From IMG/VR virus record IMGVR_UViG_3300008339_000456, positions 1-24,489 of that record: 24,489 nucleotides of DNA. One strand, written 5' to 3'. The position numbers and the translations under genes were made by a program. The notes under the pieces are model-generated. The model worked only from the letters and a program-made list of their open reading frames with translations, did not search any database and had not been told where the DNA came from. Position 1 is the first letter of the stretch. Every line of letters starts with the position of its first letter. Source of the stretch: a virus. Below, one piece after another: positions 1-5,995 of the stretch.

Positions 1-2
1 GT

Positions 3-374
3 TACATCGTCTACAACCTAGATGACCCGCAGTTAGTTGACGACGCGACAAACCACGACGCGACCACGACAACACTCTACACAGCCGACCAACTACGCCA
101 AGCAATAGCCGATGATCGGGCGAAGCGAGATGCTCCAGTCTATCGTCAAGGGGACCACCAGCCAATTCCGACAAAAGACGAAAGTAAGTGGGTAGCCGAT
201 GCGCTGGAGAAGCAAGTGCCGCAGGATTGCAGATTGTGCGCGAACTACACAGCAGCCACCGGGGGCTGTACGTCAGTTGTGCAGTGCGTAGATGCTAGTC
301 AGTTTAGGGGCACATTGCCGCGCCGTTATTGGACAGCCGCACCAGACCCAAAGGATACAGATGCCAAGACCTAA
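3..374 (+). CDS. Cysteine-cluster phage protein, 5' truncated
   Basis: Open frame that enters from the left edge and ends at TAA 372-374; the start lies outside the window. About 123 residues are visible. The C-terminal half carries C-x2-C-x9-C-x5-C (CRLCANYTAATGGCTSVVQC), a spacing that fits a small zinc-binding or redox cluster, followed by a basic/aromatic tail (LPRRYW). The N-terminal visible part is acidic and Asp/Thr rich. Small proteins with a similar Cys pattern occur in accessory regions of many phages, but I know no function for them. It overlaps the next gene by 14 bases, so the two are probably co-translated. That it is a real gene is fairly sure from the uninterrupted frame and the Cys pattern; a metal-binding role is inference only. 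Confidence 0.72.
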   Translation, partial: YIVYNLDDPQLVDDATNHDATTTTLYTADQLRQAIADDRAKRDAPVYRQGDHQPIPTKDESKWVADALEKQVPQDCRLCANYTAATGGCTSVVQCVDASQFRGTLPRRYWTAAPDPKDTDAKT

Positions 375-621
375 ACCACAGGAAGAAATAAAACCCAGAT
401 GCGTAAGACTCAGCGACAAACAATGGATAAAATTCAAAACAATAGGGGGTTCCGAGTGGTTGCGTACCACACTAGACGGCAGGGTAACGCGACCTACAAC
501 TGCTGAAAAAACAGAACGTAACCGCCGAGTACGCATAGATCGAATTACAGGAATGTTGATAAATGATATTGCCGCGAAACACAATATATCGTGGCGCACT
601 GTTTTAAGGATACTAAAATGA
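361..621 (+). CDS. Small basic protein with a C-terminal HTH-like segment
   Basis: 86-residue protein. The ATG at 361 is chosen over an upstream in-frame start at 292 because AAAGGA sits at 350-355, five bases before it, and because the N-terminus MPRPKPQEEIKPRCVRLSDK looks like a family start. The body is basic with WIKFKTIGGSEWLRTTLDGR. The C-terminal 20 residues (INDIAAKHNISWRTVLRIL) match the helix-turn-helix spacing of resolvase/Hin-type DNA-binding domains (hydrophobic-x-x-IA-x-x-x-x-IS-x-x-TV-x-x-IL). It may therefore be a DNA-binding regulator, but this rests on motif shape alone. It overlaps the upstream gene by 14 bases and the downstream gene by an ATGA junction. Confidence 0.75.
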   Translation: MPRPKPQEEIKPRCVRLSDKQWIKFKTIGGSEWLRTTLDGRVTRPTTAEKTERNRRVRIDRITGMLINDIAAKHNISWRTVLRILK

Positions 622-827
622 AACAAAGTCCATTTGACTGGCAAGGCAAACCTTCAATGTTCAGCAGTGACCCGGAGTTCAACGGGGTCAAGACTGCAAT
701 CTCAGACCGAGCACGACTCAACGTGAAACAGACGATTAAACTGTCAGGTTCTACGCTATTGTCAGACATAGAGGAAGTTCAACTCAACGCTTACAGCAAA
801 GCAAAGGTTGCCAAAAATGGTCAATGA
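618..827 (+). CDS. Hypothetical 69-aa phage protein
   Basis: Starts at ATG 618, which overlaps the stop of the preceding gene (ATGA) and has AAGGA at 606-610, seven bases upstream. The protein is hydrophilic, begins MKQSPFDWQGKPSMF and has a Lys/Ala-rich end. No signal peptide, membrane segment or catalytic motif is visible. I do not recognise the family. The ribosome site and coupling to its neighbours make it a likely real gene in the same operon as the flanking small genes. Confidence 0.65.
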   Translation: MKQSPFDWQGKPSMFSSDPEFNGVKTAISDRARLNVKQTIKLSGSTLLSDIEEVQLNAYSKAKVAKNGQ

Positions 828-1200
828 AAATCTCACTTGGAAATTCGCTACGTTTGCGATAGGGTTCGCATGGCTGATCTATGGTGCGCTGTTCTTTGAT
901 TATCCTGATTGGGACATTGGGGTGTCTGTTGTCATGGCTTTTTCTACGCTCGGCGCAGCAGACGTTGTGTGGAAAATAATGAAGCAGAAGATTTACCGCT
1001 TGTTTCCAGTGGCCGCTATGGCGACATGGTGGTGTGTAGATGGTAGCTACACGACCTATTGGAGCATTGTAGACCCGTCTGTAATGATTCGTGAGGGTCA
1101 GTGGCCCATGAGCCTTTGTTTGTTTTTGCTGTGTGGTGCTGTGTGGAATATCGACCAACGATTCACAATGCATCAGTTGCTTGTTTTCTTTCGGAAGTAA
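817..1200 (+). CDS. Multi-pass membrane protein of unknown function
   Basis: 127 residues from ATG 817. AAAGG at 803-807 fits it better than the TTG at 808. About four hydrophobic stretches can be seen: residues ~9-27 (FATFAIGFAWLIYGALFF), ~35-52 (IGVSVVMAFSTLGAADVV), ~63-80 and ~100-116 (MSLCLFLLCGAVWNI). Many Trp and Phe residues fit an integral inner-membrane protein. It is the last plus-strand gene of this block and converges with the late operon, overlapping the last late gene by 28 bases. A holin role is possible from size and topology. However, the lysis genes lie on the other strand and have their own candidates, so I leave it unassigned. Confidence 0.75.
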   Translation: MVNENLTWKFATFAIGFAWLIYGALFFDYPDWDIGVSVVMAFSTLGAADVVWKIMKQKIYRLFPVAAMATWWCVDGSYTTYWSIVDPSVMIREGQWPMSLCLFLLCGAVWNIDQRFTMHQLLVFFRK

Positions 1201-1604
1201 TCCATCATTCCCTCACCTATCCCTTGGTAGCTTCGCTGAACTTGCCGAAGGGATGGTGGGGTAGCCCCTTCACCAACAACACCTAATTTTTGACCAATAC
1301 GCATCATTCCCGGCTGTTTGGCTAGGTAGTATAGAGGTGCAGCCACACCAATGGGAATACTCATCAGCGGATTTTCTGCAACCATCGTGCGAGCAAAATC
1401 TTGGTGCTCGTATGGTGCAATCTTTGCATATTCTTCCGGGTTGTCTTTGAACAACTCTCTGAACGACTGAACTTGACCAACCGGTATTGTTTTGAGTTGT
1501 GCCATTCGTTCTGGTGACAAACCTTCACCGAGCAAATAACGAATCACTTTGTCCTTTAAGTCAGGGTCAGTCAGTCCCGAAATACTTTCAAAAATTCCGG
1601 TCAT
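1173..1604 (-). CDS. Last gene of the late operon, unknown phage protein
   Basis: 143 residues. ATG 1604 shares a base with the TGA of the o-spanin gene (TGATG) and has GGGG seven bases upstream; a GTG at 1607 is the alternative start. The N-terminal half is charged and helical (SGLTDPDLKDKVIRYLLGEG). A central segment AENPLMSIPIGVAAPLYYLA is hydrophobic but contains Pro and looks amphipathic rather than a clear membrane helix. The C-terminus is GATPPSLRQVQRSYQGIGEG. The protein resembles uncharacterised phage proteins encoded next to lysis genes; this is from memory and not checked. It is coupled to the spanin genes, so a late role (virion-associated or lysis-related) is inferred. Confidence 0.8.
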   Translation of the reverse strand: MTGIFESISGLTDPDLKDKVIRYLLGEGLSPERMAQLKTIPVGQVQSFRELFKDNPEEYAKIAPYEHQDFARTMVAENPLMSIPIGVAAPLYYLAKQPGMMRIGQKLGVVGEGATPPSLRQVQRSYQGIGEGMMDYFRKKTSN

Positions 1605-1840
1605 CACTTAACCCCGACCGCTGCGATGCATTCGTAATAAATGCCACTCACCTGCACCGAATTGCTCACCAACGCACCCAAGGTGTCATCGGCCAACTGG
1701 GGCAGCTTCTTGGGGCAGCTTGCCACCACCAACGGGGACGGCTCCGCCGTTGAGGGCTTGCTGAACGAGCCGCAACCCATCAGCAGGCAACTTGCAATCA
1801 CGGTACACAACATTGTTTTGAACTTCACGCTGCACCTCAT
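1604..1840 (-). CDS. Rz1: Outer-membrane spanin lipoprotein (Rz1-like)
   Basis: Encoded in a different frame, starting inside the i-spanin gene and running past its stop. From ATG 1840 the protein is 78 residues: basic n-region (MRCSVKFK), hydrophobic segment (MLCTVIASCLLMG) and the lipobox LLMGC with the lipidated Cys at residue 23. A mature Ser/Pro-rich part follows, as in Rz1 proteins (KPSTAEPSPLV). Further in-frame starts are ATG 1876 and ATG 1813. I prefer 1840 because it gives a normal-length signal peptide. By family knowledge, the mature lipoprotein sits in the outer membrane and contacts the i-spanin across the periplasm to fuse the membranes at lysis. The lipobox plus the nested position beside the Rz-like gene make this strong. 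Confidence 0.85.
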   Translation of the reverse strand: MRCSVKFKTMLCTVIASCLLMGCGSFSKPSTAEPSPLVVASCPKKLPQLADDTLGALVSNSVQVSGIYYECIAAVGVK

Positions 1841-2036
1841 TTTGAATGGTTTTGTTGACGACTTTGATCTTCGCAATGGCTTCTGCTGACGCTTTGTTGG
1901 CAGCTTCTACGGCTTCCGCGATGTGCTTTTCCTCACGCGCTTTTGCTGCAACTTCATGGTCAGCACCGAGTTTGAAGCCGCCTGCACCAGCAGCTAGGAC
2001 AGCAACCAATGTGGCAATGATTAGATATGGGTTCAT
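1686..2036 (-). CDS. Rz: Inner-membrane spanin (Rz-like)
   Basis: 116 residues. A single N-terminal membrane anchor spans residues ~4-20 (YLIIATLVAVLAAGAGG). It is followed by a long Ala/Glu/Lys-rich helix (residues ~27-75, AKAREEKHIAEAVEAANKAS) typical of the periplasmic coiled coil of i-spanins. The motif VYRDCKLPADGLRLVQQAL near residue 80 is common in Rz-like proteins. ATG 2036 overlaps the stop of the holin-like gene (ATGA). The o-spanin starts within this gene in another frame. Family role: with the lipoprotein it joins the inner and outer membranes in the last step of Gram-negative lysis. Confidence 0.87.
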   Translation of the reverse strand: MNPYLIIATLVAVLAAGAGGFKLGADHEVAAKAREEKHIAEAVEAANKASAEAIAKIKVVNKTIQNEVQREVQNNVVYRDCKLPADGLRLVQQALNGGAVPVGGGKLPQEAAPVGR

Positions 2037-2224
2037 TGCTTGGGTGTTCCTGTCTTATTGTCGATTGTCCCACCAGCGATGTACGCTCCAACAGTGCCAA
2101 TGATGACCATTGAGTAAGCTGCTCCGGCAGGGTCGAGTTTGCCCATGTACTGCAACACGGTGGTCATGACGCCAGCACCCATTGTCACAACGAAACGTCT
2201 GCCGCCTAGCTTGGTGAAGTTCAT
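2033..2224 (-). CDS. Small membrane protein, holin-like
   Basis: 63 residues with two hydrophobic segments: ~12-26 (VVTMGAGVMTTVLQY) and ~33-51 (AGAAYSMVIIGTVGAYIAGG), joined by a short KLDP turn, with a basic N-terminus (KLGGRR) and a polar tail. The motif VIIGTVGAYIAG recurs in small phage proteins encoded beside endolysins. It sits between the endolysin and spanin genes with ATGA overlaps on both sides. Size, topology and position fit a class II holin that would permeabilise the inner membrane. The family assignment is inference, because the upstream XhlA-like protein could instead play that part. Confidence 0.72.
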   Translation of the reverse strand: MNFTKLGGRRFVVTMGAGVMTTVLQYMGKLDPAGAAYSMVIIGTVGAYIAGGTIDNKTGTPKQ

Positions 2225-2634
2225 GGCATGAACACCCGGTTACCTGAGCGCGGCGCACGTGTGGTCATATGACACCACCCCTTTGTTGCGTCAGGGTGCT
2301 CAATGTAGATGCCGTGGTTAGCCAGTCGCTCTTGGTTTGCCACACACCACGCGTCGATTGTGTCCTTGGGGTCGAACAGGTCGATTCCCTGTCCTTGCTT
2401 ATGGCTGCTGTTGGGTGCGCCTTGCGTTGCGTCTTGTGGGCGAAACCCGCCAAGGGTCTTACCACTAATCTGACTACGAGTAGCAGGGTTTATCTGCATT
2501 ACTAGTCCGTCAGACTGCATCTCGCCACAAAGCGCGTTCACCTTGTCCAGCAGCGTCATTGCTGCCTTCTGTCGCTCAAATGTCCAGTCCTTAGACTGTG
2601 CGTGGGGGCCGACATACTGCGCGAGCGTTATCAT
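2221..2634 (-). CDS. Endolysin, M15-type D-Ala peptidase
   Basis: 137 residues. ATG 2634 (MITLAQYVGPHAQ) overlaps the upstream stop as ATGA, so the longer in-frame extension to 2706 is rejected. The M15/VanY-like zinc site is visible: SSHKQGQGIDL gives the SxHxxGxxxD pattern (His78, Asp85) and GWCHM gives the third ligand His122. Glu112 in IEH is a candidate general base. No signal peptide is present, so release by a holin is expected. Family role: cleavage of the peptidoglycan stem peptide during lysis. Neighbours are a coiled-coil/TM protein upstream and the holin-like and spanin genes downstream, which supports the lysis role. Confidence 0.88.
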   Translation of the reverse strand: MITLAQYVGPHAQSKDWTFERQKAAMTLLDKVNALCGEMQSDGLVMQINPATRSQISGKTLGGFRPQDATQGAPNSSHKQGQGIDLFDPKDTIDAWCVANQERLANHGIYIEHPDATKGWCHMTTRAPRSGNRVFMP

Positions 2635-2981
2635 ATTAGCCCGACTCGTTTTGCCACAAACACAGCAACTAGACACGCACCTGCCCACACACCAGCTAAT
2701 GTCCAATCGCTTGTTTTCTTTTGCAGCGGTTGGACTTGCTCTAAGACAGTCAACCTCGAACCCAAATTGTCAATAGCCTTGAATGCTCGCTCCTGAGCTT
2801 GCACACTGGTAGCTAGACGTTCTTCGACAACTGCCAGTTTTGTGATGGCTACAGCAAGGTCTTTTAGACCTTCCTTCATGTCACCTACATCTTTTTGCAG
2901 CGTTTCCAATCGGGCAGCGATTAGGTTTAACGCAGGGTCGCCTTTGCGTCGATCTTCCATTTTTACAAACTCAACACTCAT
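2631..2981 (-). CDS. Coiled-coil protein with C-terminal TM, XhlA/holin-like
   Basis: 116 residues. Residues ~17-85 form a long heptad-rich helix (ARLETLQKDVGDMKEGLKDL and LTVLEQV). One membrane segment lies near the C-terminus, ~93-110 (WTLAGVWAGACLVAVFVA), ending in KRVGLI. An N-terminal coiled coil with a C-terminal anchor is the architecture of hemolysin XhlA-type and related lysis-accessory proteins. ATGA overlaps join it to the genes on both sides. It may cooperate with the endolysin or act as holin/antiholin; this is inferred from architecture and place. Confidence 0.75.
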   Translation of the reverse strand: MSVEFVKMEDRRKGDPALNLIAARLETLQKDVGDMKEGLKDLAVAITKLAVVEERLATSVQAQERAFKAIDNLGSRLTVLEQVQPLQKKTSDWTLAGVWAGACLVAVFVAKRVGLI

Positions 2982-3280
2982 TTGATTGCTGCCTTAATGT
3001 GATCTCCAGTGGGAGATATACGGTTGATCTTGCGAGCCAACCCATAGTACATAGGCCAGTCGGGGTTATTTATATCGACGCACAAACGCTCTAGTGTTTG
3101 ACTGATAGTCCACTCATTCTTGCGCGGTTTGCCTGCAATCAGCGCCCATGTCGTGTGTGCGAGCACAATGTCTAGCACCCAAGCAATCAGCGCAGCAATG
3201 ATGTGGTGCGGTTTACGTGAACCAGCGTCCACGCACATGAGCGCGGGGCGCAGCAGGAGTAGGAATACGTCGAGCATCAT
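2978..3280 (-). CDS. Small membrane-associated protein, start of the lysis cassette
   Basis: 100 residues from ATG 3280 (a second ATG follows at 3277), overlapping the upstream stop. A hydrophobic N-terminus (MMLDVFLLLLRPALM) and a second hydrophobic segment at ~27-48 (IIAALIAWVLDIVLAHTTWA) suggest membrane association. The second half is soluble: NEWTISQTLERLCVDINNPD, then MYYGLARKINRISPTGDHIK. I do not recognise a family with confidence. Its place between the fibre-associated small gene and the lysis genes, and the coupled junctions, suggest a late function. Confidence 0.7.
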   Translation of the reverse strand: MMLDVFLLLLRPALMCVDAGSRKPHHIIAALIAWVLDIVLAHTTWALIAGKPRKNEWTISQTLERLCVDINNPDWPMYYGLARKINRISPTGDHIKAAIK

Positions 3281-3567
3281 GGTATCTGCGCCCGTAACGC
3301 CGCAATCTCCGATTCAAGCGAGACAATCTTTTGTACTGCGGGGTTCACCATTGGGTCAGTGCCAGTCACCGCAGCAGCAATCTGCGCCACGGTCATGCTC
3401 AGGTCACGCAAGTTGCGATGGGTGATTGGGTTAGCAGCTTCAATGGCGAGTATCTTCTCTGCGGACGTTGGTTCTACTGGTGCAGGCAGCGCGTCAATCT
3501 CAGCCTGCGTGAGTTCAACCTCAGTAACTTCACCCGTCAGGCAGTTAATTTCTTTGCGTGTTGGCAT
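3277..3567 (-). CDS. Small tail-fibre-associated protein, possibly chaperone-like
   Basis: 96 residues from ATG 3567 (MPTRKEINCLTGEVTEVELT). GGGAG eight bases upstream supports this start over the ATG at 3582. The pattern of an N-terminal line quoting the gene's own metabolic-looking phrase (CLTGEVTEVELTQAEIDALP), a Glu/Ala-rich linker and a C-terminal helix (VQKIVSLESEIAALRAQIP) is shared by many small phage proteins encoded just after fibre genes. Some of these are thought to be assembly chaperones. Here it directly follows the last fibre-like gene by three bases. Chaperone function is inference from place and helical content. Confidence 0.75.
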   Translation of the reverse strand: MPTRKEINCLTGEVTEVELTQAEIDALPAPVEPTSAEKILAIEAANPITHRNLRDLSMTVAQIAAAVTGTDPMVNPAVQKIVSLESEIAALRAQIP

Positions 3568-3569
3568 GA

Positions 3570-4250
3570 TTAGAACTCCCAAAAGATGTTGGCAGTACCG
3601 CCATCAAACGTGTTTACACCGCCCGTTGTCGTTAGTCGGATTCTATCAAGTACTGCCGAAAGCGATTTGCTGCCCGCCCCAAGGTCTATGCCAGGCCCAG
3701 CAGTATAGGCTAACTGCGAAGCAACAGACCAAAGATTAGTCGCGGCATCTATTAACGTGTAAACAACTATACCGCTGTACAAGTTTGTTGCGTTGGGTGC
3801 GATTGCCAAGCCAATACCAGTAGTTAGTGAACCACTGGCCCCGCCACCTAAGTTGTTGTATGCGGAGGTGTAGCCTGTATTCTCGATGCCACCAGAATCC
3901 CCAAGCTGGGTGCAGATGGGGGATGTCCCGCTAATACTCATTAGAGATAGTGCTAGTGTCAGCCGCTTAACGCCAGTGGGGATGCCTATGAAGTCAACAG
4001 AAGTCCCGCTTGTTGTTGCTACAGCCGTGCCATTGCCGAGGTTTGTGAAGTACACCCAATCAGTATTGAGCACATGACCAGAGCCTGTAGTCAGGCGCTT
4101 CCAGCCGGAGAGTCGGTTAGAGGTGGTTAGCTCAAGGACAATACTGCCAGCGGTGTATGTTCCGCTGGAGGGCATGGCTGCCTTAACGTCAACAATTGCG
4201 CCACTGGCGCACTGGATGCCGTCATTTGAAAGGATTAAATCTGCTGGCAT
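3570..4250 (-). CDS. Tail fibre-like protein, terminal beta-rich part
   Basis: 226 residues, almost entirely Ser/Thr/Gly-rich beta-type sequence. The C-terminus LDRIRLTTTGGVNTFDGGTANIFWEF matches the ending seen in many phage fibre or receptor-binding proteins (D-x-I/V-R-hydrophobic-T-T, F-D-x-G-x-x-N-hydrophobic, aromatic). No membrane segment or signal is present. It starts at ATG 4250, overlapping the upstream stop by one base (TAATG). With the three genes upstream it forms a fibre set spread over four small genes. The likely role is a distal fibre or tip contacting the host surface; exact binding is unknown. Confidence 0.78.
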   Translation of the reverse strand: MPADLILSNDGIQCASGAIVDVKAAMPSSGTYTAGSIVLELTTSNRLSGWKRLTTGSGHVLNTDWVYFTNLGNGTAVATTSGTSVDFIGIPTGVKRLTLALSLMSISGTSPICTQLGDSGGIENTGYTSAYNNLGGGASGSLTTGIGLAIAPNATNLYSGIVVYTLIDAATNLWSVASQLAYTAGPGIDLGAGSKSLSAVLDRIRLTTTGGVNTFDGGTANIFWEF

Positions 4251-4753
4251 TATGATGTTACCCCTTTAACAACATTAAAGTTGAATACCGGCTGTTCAGA
4301 AGTGGTTCCACCAGTTGTGGCAAACGAAATGCGGAAAGACCCTGCGGCAACTGCGGTAACAAGCACAATATACAAATCAGTCCCTGATTTCTGATTCACC
4401 GTCACTGTATCCGTTGCGGCGACACTTGAATTTGTGACAGTGAAAGATTGATAAGCTGCCGAACCCGCAGCAGACACTAGTGTTATCGCACCAGTTGGTG
4501 TATTGATTGTTACACCGGTGGTGCGCGAAGTTATTTGTGTGACAGACCCGCCAGCGCCAGTCCCATAACCAATTGCATTTGCGTTCGCAGTAACCAGCGT
4601 TGATTTCAAGAACGTAGGTGTTCCGTCAGCAGCAAACGCCAGCGCATTGACCTTAGCCCCGCTAGGCCCGGTTTGCAGTGTCAGCAGGCCATCGTTGCTG
4701 CTCGCTAGAGCTAGGCTATCGGATGCGCCACCGGCTGTGATTGTTGTTGGCAT
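4250..4753 (-). CDS. Tail fibre-like structural protein
   Basis: 167 residues, low in charge and rich in Thr, Ala, Ser and Gly. An N-terminal part (SLALASSNDGLLTLQTGPSG) is followed by a module with SVTQITSRTTGVTINTPTGA and a C-terminal beta domain ending FATTGGTTSEQPVFNFNVVK. This module is common in phage fibre and virion decoration proteins (family memory, not searched). ATG 4753 lies four bases past the stop of the upstream gene. It probably assembles with the neighbouring fibre genes; a standalone virion protein is an alternative. Confidence 0.77.
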   Translation of the reverse strand: MPTTITAGGASDSLALASSNDGLLTLQTGPSGAKVNALAFAADGTPTFLKSTLVTANANAIGYGTGAGGSVTQITSRTTGVTINTPTGAITLVSAAGSAAYQSFTVTNSSVAATDTVTVNQKSGTDLYIVLVTAVAAGSFRISFATTGGTTSEQPVFNFNVVKGVTS

Positions 4754-4757
4754 GGTG

Positions 4758-5114
4758 TTATGTCGCAGTCGTCACGTTGGTCCAACCGGTGGTGCTGTTG
4801 GTGTTTACATAAAGTCGAGTGGATGTTGAACTGCCATCAGTTCGAAGATAGAGCGAACCTTGTGCCGCAGAAAGCGTCGGCACGCCAGAGCCAAAAAACA
4901 CCCCCAAATTTGTCACCGAGGACATCAAGTATCCTGCGCCTGCTGTTCCACCGGCAGGCACTGCGGTCGCTGATTGGCAAACAACGCTGCCTGTCACTGT
5001 TGGGGGCTGCGCTAAGTCGCCGCCAACAATAGTCGAGTCCACTATCTTTGCGGAAGTGATTGTGCTGTCTTGCACCATGTCGATGCCTGTTGTCCCGTCG
5101 ATTACTACTGTCAT
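4758..5114 (-). CDS. Short tail fibre-like protein
   Basis: 118 residues from ATG 5114, which overlaps the upstream stop as ATGA; the ORF reaching 5126 is not used. The N-terminus MTVVIDGTTGIDMVQDSTIT resembles fibre repeat starts. The C-terminal part (SAAQGSLYLRTDGSSTSTRL, ending TTGWTNVTTAT) is a frequent small beta module of phage fibres and collagen-like tail proteins. No catalytic residues are visible. It is one of four consecutive fibre-type genes, probably products of module splitting. Confidence 0.77.
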   Translation of the reverse strand: MTVVIDGTTGIDMVQDSTITSAKIVDSTIVGGDLAQPPTVTGSVVCQSATAVPAGGTAGAGYLMSSVTNLGVFFGSGVPTLSAAQGSLYLRTDGSSTSTRLYVNTNSTTGWTNVTTAT

Positions 5115-5995
5115 GAGATTCCCCAAGTTGAGCCGCTAGGTATGGTCACGCTCACACCAGAAGCAATACTGATTCGACCCTTTGACATAGCATTCTTGAT
5201 TTTCCCACAAGTATGAATGCCAGATTGTGTACCGCTGGTGTTTATCGCAGCGCCCCCGTCAGTCAGTGAAATCTGAAACGACGATGTGCTCAGTCCTGTC
5301 GAAAGCACGTAATACTCACCGTTCACTGTAATTCCGGTAGGTAGCGCACCAGTTGTTCTAAAGCGCACCCGCTGACCTGCAACATAGTTGTTCGTCTGAG
5401 TTATTACAGCAGGGCTAACAATCGCAATGGTGCAGGTCTTGAGTGCATCTTGTCCGATTGTCCAATTTTGTGTTACGTGGGTGTCATTCTCAAAGAACAC
5501 CAAGTCTTGCGCGTCACCAGCACCACCACCCGTAGCACCAGCACCAGCAGACCCGATACCACCCATTGCCTGAAAGCGAGTGCCGTCATAGGTTATTTGA
5601 ACCACTGTTCCCGCGACCAGGTCACCCCCAGCAAGTGCTGTAGCACCCTCTTTGGTGATGCTTTTCGCGCCCTGACCGTCTATATTGATTGTGACTGCAC
5701 CAGTGTTGGTATTAGCCACCAAAAAGCGAAACGTCTGCCATGCCATATAGCCGGTCAACGCAGGTGTTGCGTCGGCGGTGATTGTGTCCGTACCGGCTAT
5801 ATTCGTGAGTGTGATGTACGTAGCATTTTGCTGTGCGACTCTGGTTACGCCATCTGCGGTCTTTAGATTCAGTGCGTCAGCTGCTGCTACTGCGTCGAAG
5901 TCAGCGCCAATCTCTGTACCTCGGATAACCTTACTCGGGTTTCCACTTAGCAGCGCATCTTTTGCCGCATAGTCTGTAAGTTTTGTGTAAGACAT
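5111..5995 (-). CDS. Tail fibre protein, virion-proximal part
   Basis: 294 residues. The N-terminus MSYTKLTDYAAKDALLSGNP, followed by VIRGTEIGADFDAVAAA, is a conserved opening of phage fibre proteins that attach to the tail. Residues ~55-150 form a beta module (TLTNIAGTDTITADATPALT), and then a Gly/Ala linker follows (SAGAGATGGGAGDA). Next come a segment with RFRTTGALPTGITVNGEYYV and a C-terminal SKGRISIASGVSVTIPSGST. The protein follows the propeller-like tail gene by a TAATG junction, as expected for the first fibre component fixed to the tail. Fibre identity is fairly strong; receptor is unknown. Confidence 0.82.
   Translation of the reverse strand: MSYTKLTDYAAKDALLSGNPSKVIRGTEIGADFDAVAAADALNLKTADGVTRVAQQNATYITLTNIAGTDTITADATPALTGYMAWQTFRFLVANTNTGAVTINIDGQGAKSITKEGATALAGGDLVAGTVVQITYDGTRFQAMGGIGSAGAGATGGGAGDAQDLVFFENDTHVTQNWTIGQDALKTCTIAIVSPAVITQTNNYVAGQRVRFRTTGALPTGITVNGEYYVLSTGLSTSSFQISLTDGGAAINTSGTQSGIHTCGKIKNAMSKGRISIASGVSVTIPSGSTWGIS

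Noticed and set aside
1228-1263. Hairpin ATCCCTT...AAGGGAT near the convergent junction
   Set aside because: The loop is over 20 bases with no T-tract, and it lies inside the coding sequence of the last late gene; not a credible terminator.
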